DNA from: Pholiota molesta
Lineage: Eukaryota; Basidiomycota; Agaricomycetes; Agaricales; Strophariaceae
Direction of reading: 5' to 3'
NCBI GenBank assembly: GCA_014925825.1
Contig: JACGCK010000290.1
Span: 1 to 49,033 of the forward strand
DNA length: 49,033 bases
Positions 33,454 through 44,789 of the stretch are shown in pieces (the first letter of the stretch is position 1; each line of letters starts with the position of its first letter). The translations under genes were made by a program, and so were the position numbers. The notes beneath the pieces are model-generated. The model saw only the letters and a program-made list of their open reading frames with translations. It ran no database searches and had not been told where the DNA came from.

Positions 33454-34821
33454 ATGCCCATTACGAAGGTTGCAGCGCTTTCAATAGCGCTTTCGATCAC
33501 CGCCGTTCTTGGGTTCGAGCCGCTTGTCAATAAGCGGTTTGCGTATACTGCTCTGGTATGTACTTGCGCCCTGCTGCGACGTGGAGTTTTCCCTTGAGCT
33601 TACCTCGCATGTCTCAGCCGTACAAAGTCGACACGGATGTGGGGCTACCGCGCGGAGAACAGATAGGGTACAACATCTGCAACTCGACGACGGAGGGCCC
33701 GCAATCGCTCTGTCAGACCCTGATCATTAATTCCCTTGACGGTCAGTCCGGCATCTTTCTTAGTTCGCGCTATGTACGCAGACCATTATACTCTGATGCT
33801 GATCGACATCGCCTTTGCCGCCGCAGACTTCTGCATATGGGCGCCGTCCGTGCCCGGCGAGACGGTGGGCCAAATCGAGGGCGAGATGGTCGCGTGGTGC
33901 ACGAAGGGCGGCCATGGCACGCGCGTCATGCCTGCTGGTACGATTACGGGCGTGCAGCTGACGCGGACGCCGGATTACATCCAGGTGGTGGGGTTCATGA
34001 ACCAGACGCTCATCGATATGGTTGCCGGTGATCAAGGAGGAGAGATGGATCCACATGGAGCGGATTTGGTGAGTTTGGTTTTTTTCTTTTGTGTGGGGAG
34101 ATATCGCGTTATAGTGTGCTGCATTGCGTGGCCACTGAGTTTCCGATTTATCTGTCAAATACGTGGGGGAGAAAGCGTGACCGACATGAGCATTTTGTAT
34201 TTTAGCGAGGCAATCCGATGGGCGGTGTTGTGTATACCCAAGCCTTCGCTGATAACGGAACATACACCCAAGTCGTTGAATGGCACAAGTACGTCTTCAT
34301 CGCTCCCTCTTTCCAATTCACACCATCAACAAGACTTTAGCTTCAACGGGGGCAACACCTTCTGCCTCAAAGCCTGCGACCCCTCCGGCTCGAACGACGC
34401 TGGCCTCTGCCAGCACATCTACGACACGCAGGGCTGCGGCTTCAACGCGCCCTCCAACGCGCGCGACGGCGTGTTCGAGTCGTGCGCGGGCAACTCGCAG
34501 GCGCCGCCCGGGCAGGGCGTCGCGGTCCCCGCGAGCTCGAGCTGCAGCACGTTCGCGAGCACGGATATCTATGGCGGCGGGGTGACGGTGCGCGTGCCCG
34601 GTGCGACGTTTACGCCGGCGACGACGGCTACCCCGACGACGACGAGCACGTCGGGCGCGGGGGGTACGACGTCTACTTCGAATGCGAGTGGGACGAAGAG
34701 TGGGAGCGGCGCGGCGCCGTCGCGGACTGCTTCGGGTGCGGGGAAGATGGTTGGGGGTGCGGGTAAGAATGTGGTGCTCGCGTCGATGGGCGCCGCGCTT
34801 TTGATGGGTTTCTTGCTATGA
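33454..34821 (+). CDS. MAG-C: secreted glycoprotein with predicted GPI anchor
   Basis: Intact paralogue of MAG-A, 343 residues. Exons: 33454-33555, 33618-33741, 33827-34068, 34206-34288, 34341-34821. Signal peptide MPITKVAALSIALSITAVLG; a Lys-Arg pair (VNKR, then FAYTAL) soon after could be a Kex2 site, absent in MAG-A. The core matches MAG-A closely: PYKVDTDVGL, GYNICNSTTE, DFCIWAPSVPG, MVAWCTKGGHGTR, GGEMDPHGADL, FCLKACDPSG, HIYDTQGCGFNAP. The linker is Thr/Ser/Gly-rich and shorter than in MAG-A, and the TLTYRQPAES segment is missing. The hydrophobic tail is VVLASMGAALLMGFLL. All introns are GT-AG. Exon structure is the same as MAG-A, but DNA divergence is clearly greater than between MAG-A and MAG-B, so it is an older copy. 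Confidence 0.85.
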
Positions 34822-36051
34822 GCTTAGGCATGGCGCTTTGAACGAAAATTACTTTGGACACACGGATTCGCGTATGAACTTTTTCATGGACTTCATTTTT
34901 ACGAACTATTTTGAACGCATTTGTTGTACATACAGTACGTACGCAGCATTCGGATCTAATGGAACATTACTCTGTCATCATGCCTTTTCCTAGAGCAATG
35001 AATTAGAAATTGGGTACATGATGTACATCTAATTGAACATGTTCCATTCACGAAAGATAGTGTCAGGTTTGAATCAATTCATCGGGTAGTTATTTTTTTC
35101 TATTCGCCTATGCAATATCAATACCCAAAGCAAATGACGAAACAAGACTGCAAGCATATCAAAAGCATGTTATTTTTTTTGGGGTGCAGACATTCGAACA
35201 CAGGGACGATAACGATAGGGTGATATTGATAGCAGACAGATAACATAACATAGTTCTCTCTCACCCGCTCGAACTTCGACTTATTATTCGAATCTCCGCT
35301 GCCAATACTTATCCTCGTCGCGCACACCTTCGAGTCTCCACCATATCACGGATGACCGCGGGGATCGTGAGGTGCTTAACCTCGTGCGGTGAGAAGCCAT
35401 GGGCGCACGGAGCGTCGCGTGCTGCGCTGCCTCTGGTATACGTGAGTTCTGCTATGATTCTTCGAACTCGTTTGACTGAAAAGCGCAGACCGTGCGTAGA
35501 GCCCAGCGCACGCGTTTCCGGCCTGCCTGCGTAGATTAACTTACGAAGGCCGCCCTCTTGGCTGTTGGCGAACCCTAGTCGACTCTGCGCGTCAGCCAGG
35601 TCGGCGGCGACGGCGCCTCGCATGCGCTGTTGGTGCTGGTATCCGTGTTTCCGCGCAAGAGCGCAGCAGCGATGGAGAAGCGGGTGTGGATGGTGTGGAT
35701 TGCGTGGACGCTTTGGGCGCGCGCAGATGGTGCAGGACTCCAGGAGAATTGAGAATTACGCGGCTTAGTGTTTTGCGGCGTTTTGTGGGAGGTTTGGAGC
35801 GCTTTTGGAGAAGGTGTGGGGCTTGATAGGAGGTGCCACGTCTGGGTTATGAGATAGGGTTAGAATTGTGTTTATGTTGATATAGTTTGGATTATATGGA
35901 AGGAACGCTTAGGACATGCCTGGCGCTGGATGTGTCGGAGTCACAAAATTGATGGGGAGGTTCAAATATTAAATCATATGTTATGGACGGTTCCATCGCT
36001 CCCCCATCCGAAGATCGCCAAATAAACCGTTAAACCGATAACCAACTCATC
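34822..36051. other. Intergenic, possible eroded minus-strand gene
   Basis: A minus-strand frame 35623-35309 reads MRGAVAADLADAQSRLGFAN and SQEGGL, then a GTAAGT donor-like site at about 35547, and later PHEVKHLTIPAVIRDMVETR. It may hold two exons of a small protein, but I recognise no family and cannot fix its ends. The rest is spacer. Confidence 0.35.
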
Positions 36052-36794
36052 ATGATCCACCTGCGCACTCTCGACGGCACCACCGAGGACATGCTCGACC
36101 CGGCCTTCCGGAAGATCCAGTTCGACGACGAGGCCGCGATAGTGCTCGTCAGCACGCACCTGCGCCATGCGTGGACCGCGCGCCCCCCCGCCGCCGACGC
36201 CGATGCGGGAACGGCGGATGTGGATCTGGCGCCGGCGCTCGCGGCGTTCATCAGGGCAAGCCATGCGCGCAGCGACGAGGAGAGGAAGGCGGTGCCGCAG
36301 GAGCCAGATGCGAAGAGCGTGGAGGGGGTGCATACGAAGTGGCGGGACGAGGTGCATTATCACTGGAACCATGTTTTCTGGGACGTGGCGGGGTTCGTGG
36401 GCGAGCTGGCGTGCACGGGGGTGCATATGCATCCGCCGGCGCATGGGGTGTTCCCGGTGGATTATCGGGGTGGGGTGGAGGGGTAAGGAAGGTGTGGGAG
36501 GCGGATATCTTGGTGATCCCGGCGTATTTGGCGCCTGGGGTTTCTGTGCGCTGTGCGAGGCGCGTCGTGGAGGGTGTGGAGGGCGCAGGCGAGGCCGGGG
36601 AGGGGGAGAAGGTGCTGGGGACGTTTGATGGGACGAACGTGTATGAGATTTGGTATGTCAGACGCAATACGGAGGTTGTGTTCCAGATCGATGGGACTGC
36701 GGGGGCGAGCGGTGATGTAGCGGCAGTGATGGTGTATGGGATGCTGTGTCGAGATGTACATGGGGCGAAAGGTGATGAGGAGGAGGAGAAATGA
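36052..36794 (+). CDS. Conserved-looking protein of unknown function, one frameshift
   Basis: Single exon. The first frame from ATG 36052 (MIHLRTLDGTTEDMLDPAF) reaches VFPVDYRGGVEG and stops at 36484. A second frame continues VRKVWEADILVIPAYLAPGV and later FDGTNVYEIWYVRRNTEVVF, ending HGAKGDEEEEK at 36794. Adding one G to the run at 36480-36483 joins the two smoothly (GGVEG-VRKVWEAD), giving about 248 residues. Codon use and amino-acid pattern (HYHWNHVFWDVAGFVGELAC) look genuinely coding on both sides. No signal peptide or membrane segment. I do not recognise the family. The frame break is more likely a consensus error than decay. Confidence 0.55.
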
Positions 36795-37256
36795 TATATG
36801 TATTCAGATATTCACAATGTGTTGGATTCGTCGCGTGGACTTGCACTCATTCTACCGACTACTTTAGATTCTACGCATCCTTGGAATCGATAAGTGGATA
36901 GTGATGCTAGTGATGATTGGTATTTATTTATAGAAACTCTTGAGAAACTCGCCCTTTCTATCAAAATTGGAATAAAACGGAATGGAATGATGTGATGTGG
37001 GGAAGGGAACTCACCGATTGTATGTAGTTGGACAGAATTTGGGCGCTCGATAGCATCATGGCAGTGCTGTAAGTGTAGTGAGCTTATGTAGCACTAGCAA
37101 CCTCGGTGATGCTGGCGATGGTGACAGTGACCTCGGCAGGTCACGGCCGCAGTTTGTTATCTTCCTCATCGTCAACGTCAACGTTCTTTCTCCACTCCAT
37201 TCCACTCTCTAACCATACTAACCATACACCACCCACCGTGTCTGCTCAAGACCCCC
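36795..37256. other. Intergenic, PSD2 upstream region
   Basis: No gene. Short spacer between the unknown gene and the PSD2 start; no TATA box stands out. Confidence 0.5.
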
Positions 37257-40200
37257 ATGTCGTCGGCGACACCAGCGCCCGCGCCCACCAAAGGCACGAA
37301 GATCAAGCGCGCGCTCAAGTCCGCCGCGCGCCTGCCTAGAGTCCCTGGCATCCGCGCTGGCAGAGGCAGCGGCCGCAACTCGTTCACCCCGCGCGCAGGA
37401 GAGCCTCCCGTCGTGATACTCAGGCTTCAGGTGCTGGGATGTACTGATGTGCTGGCAAAGGACCGCGGGGGTACAAGTGATCCGTGAGTCTACCTAAAGT
37501 GTAATCGTGTGCTGCGTCTTTGGCTGACCTCCCCCCAGCTTCGTCGTCGCGAGCCTCCTCAACAATCGCCACCAAACCCCCGTCGCCAAGAGAACCGTCA
37601 ACCCGGTCTATGCTGCTAAAGACGCCACGTTCGACTTTCCCATCTACCTCTCCCTTGCCGATCGCCTCGGCGTTGTCGAACTCGTCATCTGGGACAAGGA
37701 TATGCTCAAGAAAGAATACCTCGGCGAAGTCGCCCTTCCCCTCGAGGACTGGTTCAACGATAGGGAGTTTGCCTTCGACCACCCTGGAAACAAGGTGCGT
37801 TCTCCCCACGTTGTTATGCTGTTCCCCAAACTCATGTTCTCCAGCCGTTTTCGCTCAACATTATCTCGACACGCGCTGGCACACCCACAACCGGCAGGAT
37901 CCACATTAAGCTTGGCTTTGCCCCAACCAGTGCGAACAACCTCATGGAGTATGACGAGATATATGGAGAGTTGGTCAAGCGGACTCGGCCATCCCTCGTG
38001 TCCGCCCCTCCTGTACGTCTAGTTGGCTTGTTCCTTTAGATGACCCACGCTGATTGTGCTCGATATTACATTCTATCTTCTCTGGTTATCTTATCTTTAT
38101 GGCATTGTCAAATTGCGATTCGCCGTCCTCCAACGTGGCACCATCTTCGCCCGCCTGATTCATCTACTATGCTTCGCCGTCTTCCAACATCGCCCTATCT
38201 TCACCTCTTCATTAATCTACGATTCTTCGACACTATCTTTACTCCCTGGACCGGAATTCGTAACCCACAATAACGCACCGTCCTCCACCATCGCGCCATT
38301 TTCCCTTTGCTGTTCTGGTCACGTTCGCTTATTGCAGACGGAAGGAGTTGGTACCATTCGCTCGAACCCAAACACTGGGCCGCCGACCAGCTGCAAGACG
38401 ACGGCGGGCTCTCCTCCGAGTCGGACGACTCTGACGACGACGACGCCGAGTTCGTCGACGCGTCCGACGCCACCCCGCCCACCTCTGCCGGCGCGCGCGC
38501 CCCGTCGAGAAGCCCGAAGCCGCTGCTCGACCTCTATATCCCCCGGACGCGGACCCGCCGCGGACGGACGGGTCGACCGCCACATGGATTCCGCGCGCTC
38601 TGCCTCAGCCCCGTCGGCCGTGTCGACTAGTAGCGCCAGGCGGCCTCGGCGCCCGGTGGGATGCACCGAGGCCGCCGTTCGCGCTCCCGAGCTGCATATT
38701 CTGCCGTCGTCCCCTGCGACGCCGACGCCCGGCGCGAGCCTGCCCACGGCGACGCCGATGTCGGCGAGGACACGCCGCGCCCGTCCGCTGGGTTTTCGCT
38801 GCCGTCCGCGTCGGAGGTGGGGTGGCGGGGGGTCCGTTTTATTCCGCGCAAGTTCGTGCGCAAGCTCAGTGGGCTGACCGGGGGCCCGGCGTCGCCTGTG
38901 GTGGGCGAGGGACCGGGATCGCCGGCGGTGGATAGTGCGGGGAACCTCGTACCGCCGACGCCGGAGGGGAATGGGAAAGGGAAGGCGGCGAAGGCGGAGC
39001 GGGGGAAGAGCGCGGAGCGCCGGAGGAAGTTCGCGCAGGGGTGGAGCGCGGGCGGCGGTGGGAGTAGCGGGAGCGACGGCGGCGCGGCGACTCCGAGTGG
39101 AGTGGGGCGGGGTCGGGGTCGGGGATGGGGATGGGGGCGCCGAGCGCGGGGATTGCGATGATCGGGAGGCGGAGGAAGAGCGATTATGAGTTCAAGGGCG
39201 CGAATGATATCGTGGGCATCGTGATGCTGGAGATACAGAGCGCGGACGATCTGCCGAGGCTAGCGAACAGTGAGCATCCTCCGTCCCCCTCTCTTCCTCT
39301 CGCCGCGGCGCGATGCTGACCCGCGCGCGCCCTCCCCGTTAGTGACGCGCACCGGCTGGGACATGGACCCGTTCGTCGTGATCTCCTTCGGGAAGAAGGT
39401 GTTCCGCACGCGCGTCGTGCGGCACTCCCGCAGCCCGGTGTGGGACGAGAAGCTGCTGTTCCACGTGCGCCGCTACGAGACGGCGTTCCGCATCCAGCTC
39501 ACCGTGCTCGACTGGGATAAGTTGTCGTCGAACGACCACGTCGGCGACGCGAGTTTGGAGGTCAGTGAGCTCGTGGCGGGCGCGCCGCAGCCGGACCCGG
39601 TGACGGGGCTGTATCCGTGGAGCGCGGAGAGGTGGAGGGCGGGAGGGAGGAGGGGATGCAGAGTTTTGTAAGGCCGTTGGCGACGGAGAAGGGTATGCCG
39701 TGGGAGGCGAAGCATGCGCCGACGATTCGGTTCAGGTGTGTGTCTGTGGTTTTTTCCGTGGCTTCCTCGAGTTTAGTTTGGGTTTTGGGGTAGGGCGAAG
39801 TATCAGCCGTACGATGCGCTGCGCCAGCGGTTCTGGCGGCAGTACCTGAAGCAGTACGACACGGACGATACAGGGCGCCTCTCGCACCTCGAGCTCACCT
39901 CCATGCTCGACTCGCTCGGGTCGACGCTGACGCGCACCACGATCTCGTCCTTCTTCACAAGGTACGGGAAGAACCCGCACGAGGACGAGCTGACGATGGA
40001 CGAGGCGGTCGCGTGTCTGGAGACGGAGCTCGGGCGCCCGGACAGCGAGAAGAAGCGGCTGGACGTGGACGATAACATGCCGGATACGAGTATCACGGCG
40101 ACGCCTGTGCTCAGCGTCACCGGCGGCACCGGCGAGCCGTTCTCGCTTGCCCTCGACCTCGATAAGCTCGACTTCTCGGGCGTGCCGCATGTGGTGGCGA

Positions 40201-41998
40201 TGGACGGCGACGAGGGGGCGAAGCAGCCGGCGTATACGACGGAGCCGATGCAGATCCCGCTGGTTGAGGCGGCGGGCTCGGGCCCGGGGTCTGGGCAGGA
40301 CACGTCGGACCTGGGCTCGGATGCGGACGGCGAGGGCGACCTGTCGTCGTCCGCGTCGAACTCGAACGCGCCGACGCCGCTGCTGCAGCCTGTGGATGCG
40401 CTCTCTGGGGCAGGTGCCGCGGTGCCGCCGGAGAAGAAGGCGAAGAAGATGCGTTTCAAGCGCCTGAAGCGCGCGCCGAAGGCGTCGCCCAGTGGGGACG
40501 AGGTGGTGTCGGCGCCGCCCACGCCTGGGGGCTCCGATGCGTCCGCGAGCGCCGTGGAACGGGTGATCAATGTGAAGAACTGCCCGCTGTGCCACCGCCC
40601 GCGGCTGAACTCGAAGGCGGAGATGGACATCATTACGCATCTGGCTATCTGTGCGAGCCAGGACTGGAATAAGGTGGACCGGATCGTGGTGGGGAATTTC
40701 GTGACGGCGAGCCAGGCGCAGCGGAAGTGGTACACGAAGGTCCTCACGAAGGTGTCGAGTGGCGATTATAGGCTTGGGGCGGTGAGATTTATTCTTCTTC
40801 GTTCAATGTCGTTAGGGAAGCTGACTTATTTCGCGTGGCTTCGTATAGAATTCGGCGAACATTATCGTGCAGAATCGTATGACGGGGCAACTGGAGGAGG
40901 AAAAGATGCAGGTGTACGTCCGCCTTGGGATCAGGCTGCTGTACAAGGGCGCCACGGGCCGGATGGAGGGCGCTAGAGGTGGGTAGTTCGCTCAAGCCTT
41001 TAAGCTCGCTCGCTGATCCTGCTTTAGCACGTCGTTTGCTGAAATCACTCTCTATCAAGCAGGGCGTCAAATATGACGACCCCGAATCGGCGAAGGAAAT
41101 TCCTACGTTTATTCAATTCCACGGGTTGAAAGTAGAGGAAATCCTGGATCCCATCGACTCCTTCAGTGAGTCGCGGTTCTACGAGACCGCAAAGGAACAC
41201 GATAACTCATTATTTCTCCGTAGAAACATTCAACGAGTTCTTCTACCGTAAGCTGAAGCCTACCGCGCGTCCCGTCGAAGCCCCGAACGATCCGTATCGT
41301 CTCGTCAGCGCAGCTGACTGCCGCCTTATGACGTTCGAGTGCGTCAGCGAGGCGACGCGGCTCTGGATCAAGGGACGCGAGTTTACGGTTGCGCGCTTGC
41401 TGGGTGAGGCCTACAAGGCGGAGGCAGAGCGATATACAGGCGGCGCGTTGGCGATTTTCCGTCTCGCCCTCAGGACTATCATCGGTTCCATTCGCCCGTC
41501 GAGGGTAGGATCGGGCCCATGACGTATATCTCGGGCGAATATTATACGGTCAATGTGAGTACTCTGCGCGTGTTTATGTTAAATCGTCCTGATGTTTCTG
41601 TTTCTTATTCTTTAGCCGCAAGCTATCAGATCGTCACTTGATGTCTATGGCGAAAACGCGCGCAAGATCGTTCCAATCGATAGTCCGCAGTTCGGACGTG
41701 TGATGGCGGTGTGCGTTGGCGCGATGATGGTGGGAAGCATCAAGACGACCGTCGAGGAAGGTGACTACGTACAGAAAGGACAAGAGTTTGGATATTTCGC
41801 ATTCGGTATGTCTCCTCCTTAACCACCATCCATCTCCTAAATGTCTCATTTCGCTCTATCAGGTGGTTCGACTATTGTGGTTCTGTTCGAAAAGGCAAGG
41901 TGACGTGGGATGAGGATCTTCTGATTAATGGGCGCGCGTCATTGGAAACATTAGTTCGGGTTGGAATGGGCATCGGGCACGGCCGCGCTGATGCGTAG
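37257..41998 (+). CDS. PSD2: Phosphatidylserine decarboxylase, C2-C2-EF-hand type (PSD2-like)
   Basis: Converts phosphatidylserine to phosphatidylethanolamine. Exons by eye: 37257-37483, 37539-37794, 37845-38012, about 38338-39269, 39343-39735, 39794-40781, 40849-40978, 41028-41165, 41224-41554, 41616-41805, 41863-41998 (about 1,295 codons). Order: C2 domain ([19 protein letters not shown]), low-complexity linker, second C2 ([20 protein letters not shown]), EF-hand ([12 protein letters not shown]), Cys/His motif (CPLCHRPR...HLAICAS), and the decarboxylase core with [18 protein letters not shown] and [10 protein letters not shown], where the Gly-Ser bond is the self-cleavage site that forms the pyruvoyl group. 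This matches endomembrane-type fungal PSD2. Single missing bases are needed near 39110-39150, 39625-39655, 41467-41469 and 41894-41895; the linker frame (38540-38800) is unclear. The 38013-38337 intron is unusually long. Because conserved residues flank each break, consensus error is likelier than decay. Confidence 0.85.
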
Positions 41999-42069
41999 GT
42001 GATCGATTTATCATACTGCTGTGATGGATGGACTTTGTTATCCTTCGTTAATACTCGTAATCTGCATCA

Positions 42070-42318
42070 TTATTTCTTTTCATCTTGGAATAGCTTGTAC
42101 TGGAGAAACATATAACTTTGCTGATTTCTGGAACGTAGTTGGCCACGAGGACTCAAGAGTTTCAACTTGAACTTGCCCTTCTTCTTAAATTCCTCTGTGT
42201 CCACGTTACACGCTTTGCCCTGTTGGTAATTAGCTCGCCATTGCGATTCGCCTTTAGGGCTTGAGAGTCTTTGTTCCAACGATTGCAGCGCTGCGGATGG
42301 TTCATGGGTGGATGTCAT
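42070..42318 (-). CDS. Short basic hypothetical protein
   Basis: Open frame of 82 codons from a true ATG (MTSTHEPSAALQSLEQRL), convergent with PSD2 and ending about 70 bases after it. Rich in Lys, Arg and Gln (EEFKKKGKFKLKLLSPRGQL), no cysteine pairs, no signal peptide. No family recognised. It could be a small real gene, an exon of a larger one, or chance. Confidence 0.3.
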   Translation of the reverse strand: MTSTHEPSAALQSLEQRLSSPKGESQWRANYQQGKACNVDTEEFKKKGKFKLKLLSPRGQLRSRNQQSYMFLQYKLFQDEKK

Positions 42319-44300
42319 CGTTTGATGTGAGTCCCTTGTGCTGGCTCGAGAACTCGGCCCAAGTCCACGCTGACTTGCAGTCTCTCAGACCTTACAGCTC
42401 GAAGTGAAGCCATCGCCGACGATTACTTTCGTTCTTCAACTCGCATCGCCAATACCGCCAGTACGCTTGGCTGCTTCATGACGGCTCCAACCCCTGGAAC
42501 TCCCCTACCACTGTACGTCGAGTCGTATCCCTCGTCCTATCATCTCTTCTGCACGCTCTCTCTACTCGAGCCCCGTAGCTAACGTCCTCGCTCAGAACAC
42601 GCAAGCATTGCTATATCCCAAAAACCGATGTGTTTCCCTGTCGTATCACACGGAGAGGTGCTGACGATCAACCGCTGAAGATGCGAGCGACGTCCTCGTG
42701 CCAGTCGAACCCCCCAATCAGCTACCCGCAGTCTCCATGCTTGGGCAACCATTTGCCTCTTACCACGTCAATGCACGACAATCTAAACATGAGAACAGAT
42801 ATTTAGCGGGCTAATCACTTGTGAATCCAACCCTTAACATCTCTGCGCTATCGACATTCTCACCTATTACACTCACCAGCAGCCGCTACCCACGTCCTCT
42901 CCGACATTTAACCAGGTCGTCCAGGCACCATTATGTTCGTTTGTCGGCGTATCGTGAGTGCGTTCCCCAATGCGATTCAGAGCACCGTGCCTTGCTCATT
43001 CAGTGTTCCAGCAGGCTATCGGCGCGCGCGCCTATATGTGACTGTTCACGCAATCCTACAGTTTGGATCCGATGAGCACCAGCTCCATCGTTCGGCGCGC
43101 CGCGGGAGGCGTTGGTAGTTGCTACCAGGCGACATCAACGTGAGTCCCCTTTCGTGGTTCTCACTCCACACTTACCTCGGCCGTTCCAGCGCTGTAAGCC
43201 TGCAGCTCCTCTTGTCTACCGCCCTCTAATCTCAACGCCGTTCGCGTCCCGCATATCACGATCCGCAGGCCGTCGACGACATCGTCGACAACAAAGGAGC
43301 CCCGCCGCTGCAACACCCGCAAATCGCCCTCGCCCTCGGTCACCCTCGTCGATGACGACGGTGATGACAGCAGCTAAGGACGGAGCACGTCAGCCGAATG
43401 TCGGATGGAATGGGTAAAGTGAGGCGCTAGCGGGCTCGAAACGATGCAAGGTACGTTTGAACTCAGTGCGACGGCGAGTACAGCAGGCACCGTTGTTCGG
43501 TGCCGCGGAAGGCGTCGTGTGCATATCACTGTTGTTAGCTTTTCTAAATTGAATCCTTATGCTGTGTATCGCTCTCTGCTCAGCGCCATGAGCATGTTGA
43601 TGCGAAGTGAATTGTCCGTCGAGTATTTTTTGTGTTCGTTTGAGCTCAGACATACTCTACTTATTATCTGGCGCAGTCGTCTTTAGGAACTCGCTGTTAT
43701 GTTTCATCAAGCTCTTTGACACGTCCTCTATGGCCGATTGCGCCATTTGCTATAAAGAAATTTGCTTCCTATTCTTGTGTCGATATTTTACCTGCATGAA
43801 TTCTATTGGCTCTGTAATACGAGTATGCTGTGTTGCCCATGCTCAGCCATTGAGCACCCGAAATACTGCCCCTACCTTCGGTAGTCAGTCAAATTCTGCC
43901 ACGTCATGCAGCCGCCAGCGCTCGTTCATGCAATGTCCAAGGCGAGCGCATCCGTATGAGAAGGTCAAGTATCTTTTCCTGAAATCGAAGAGTGTTGCGC
44001 GCATCGCGCATCACGAAATGGGAGCTGCGATTCCATTAAGTTGAATGGTATTACCTACATGTAGTAGTGAATTCAATTATAATGCTTCGGAAGCGTATCA
44101 TCTCCACTGTAAAATCAGCGCTCGATCCATGTATGTATGTGGATTGGATATCACTTATCGTGTGGCACAGGCTGTACGGCCTAAATGCTGTACCTGTCAA
44201 GGCTCATAACTTACAATTTTAATGATAAATGTAATGAAAACTGCATTGATCGAAAGCTTAAGCTTACCTTTACATTCGTACCTTACTCATCATTATGAAT
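42319..44300. other. Intergenic region with unassigned coding-like scraps
   Basis: No gene model supported. Plus-strand frames at about 42676-42810 (EDASDVLVPVEPPNQLPAVS) and 43265-43360 (VDDIVDNKGAPPLQHPQIAL) look coding but lack consistent starts, splice partners or domains; they may be remains of one gene. The part after 43440 is AT-rich and featureless up to the copia LTR. Confidence 0.4.
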
Positions 44301-44713
44301 TGTTGGATTTTGGGACGCAAACTCAAGCCGAGCGCCCCGACGCGGACATACGCCCATCTACCCCGTAGGATAATAAACTCGAACATTTATGGTTAGTACG
44401 CGCGCTCGCCACGCCTCGTTGTTGTTACCTTTTATATTTTCCTCAGTGGACATTACTGTCCCGTGTTTGTGGCACATGTATATTTCTCCGTACGATTATC
44501 TACGGTACATTCTAGCTACGTGTATATAGTTTAGGTACTCGTTTCGACTCCCCTCAGTCGTTTGTCAAGCAAACAACTGAGGTGAGCTTTCTACTTACTG
44601 TGCGTCGTCGTATCTACGTACTTACGCGCTTCGCAGTCTTCGTTCTTAGGTACTTATCAATGTAATATAGTCGTTTGTCAAGCAAACAACTGAGTCTTTG
44701 TTCTTAGTTTCCA
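44301..44713 (+). repeat. 5' LTR of the copia element (about 413 bp)
   Basis: Starts TGTTGGATTTTGGGACGC, a usual copia-type beginning with TG, and ends ...GTTTCCA three bases before the primer-binding site. Contains TATATAG at 44522-44528 as a possible promoter element. It has two copies of a hairpin motif, listed separately. Boundaries are inferred because no second LTR is available. Confidence 0.6.
44556..44694 (+). repeat. Duplicated hairpin motif inside the LTR
   Basis: The 26-base motif at 44556-44581 recurs without change at 44669-44694, 113 bases on. Its core GTTTG-TCAAG-CAAAC forms a stem-loop, extended by flanking AGT/ACT. The rest of the interval is not clearly duplicated. Confidence 0.85.
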
Positions 44714-44716
44714 ATA

Positions 44717-44728
44717 GGTTATGGGCCC
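44717..44728 (+). promoter_or_regulatory. Primer-binding site, complementary to initiator tRNA-Met anticodon arm
   Basis: GGTTATGGGCCC is the complement of GGGCCCATAACC, the anticodon stem-loop of eukaryotic initiator tRNA-Met. It lies three bases after the inferred LTR end. Priming by an internally cleaved (half) tRNA is known for Drosophila copia and some fungal elements; its use here is inference from complementarity. Confidence 0.65.
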
Positions 44729-44789
44729 CGCGACCTGTGCTTAAACTCGAAATCAAATCGTATACGACCTCGCGAAATCCTTGCTTACC

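Noticed and set aside
36484..36570. Intron starting GTAAGG in the 36-kb gene
   Set aside because: A possible acceptor exists near 36560, but the removed part encodes a convincing protein stretch (WEADILVIPAYLAPGV); a one-base loss explains the break better.
39732..40747. Two minus-strand open frames of over 300 codons
   Set aside because: Antisense to the PSD2 exon that encodes the EF-hand and Cys/His motif; the plus frame has clear homology.
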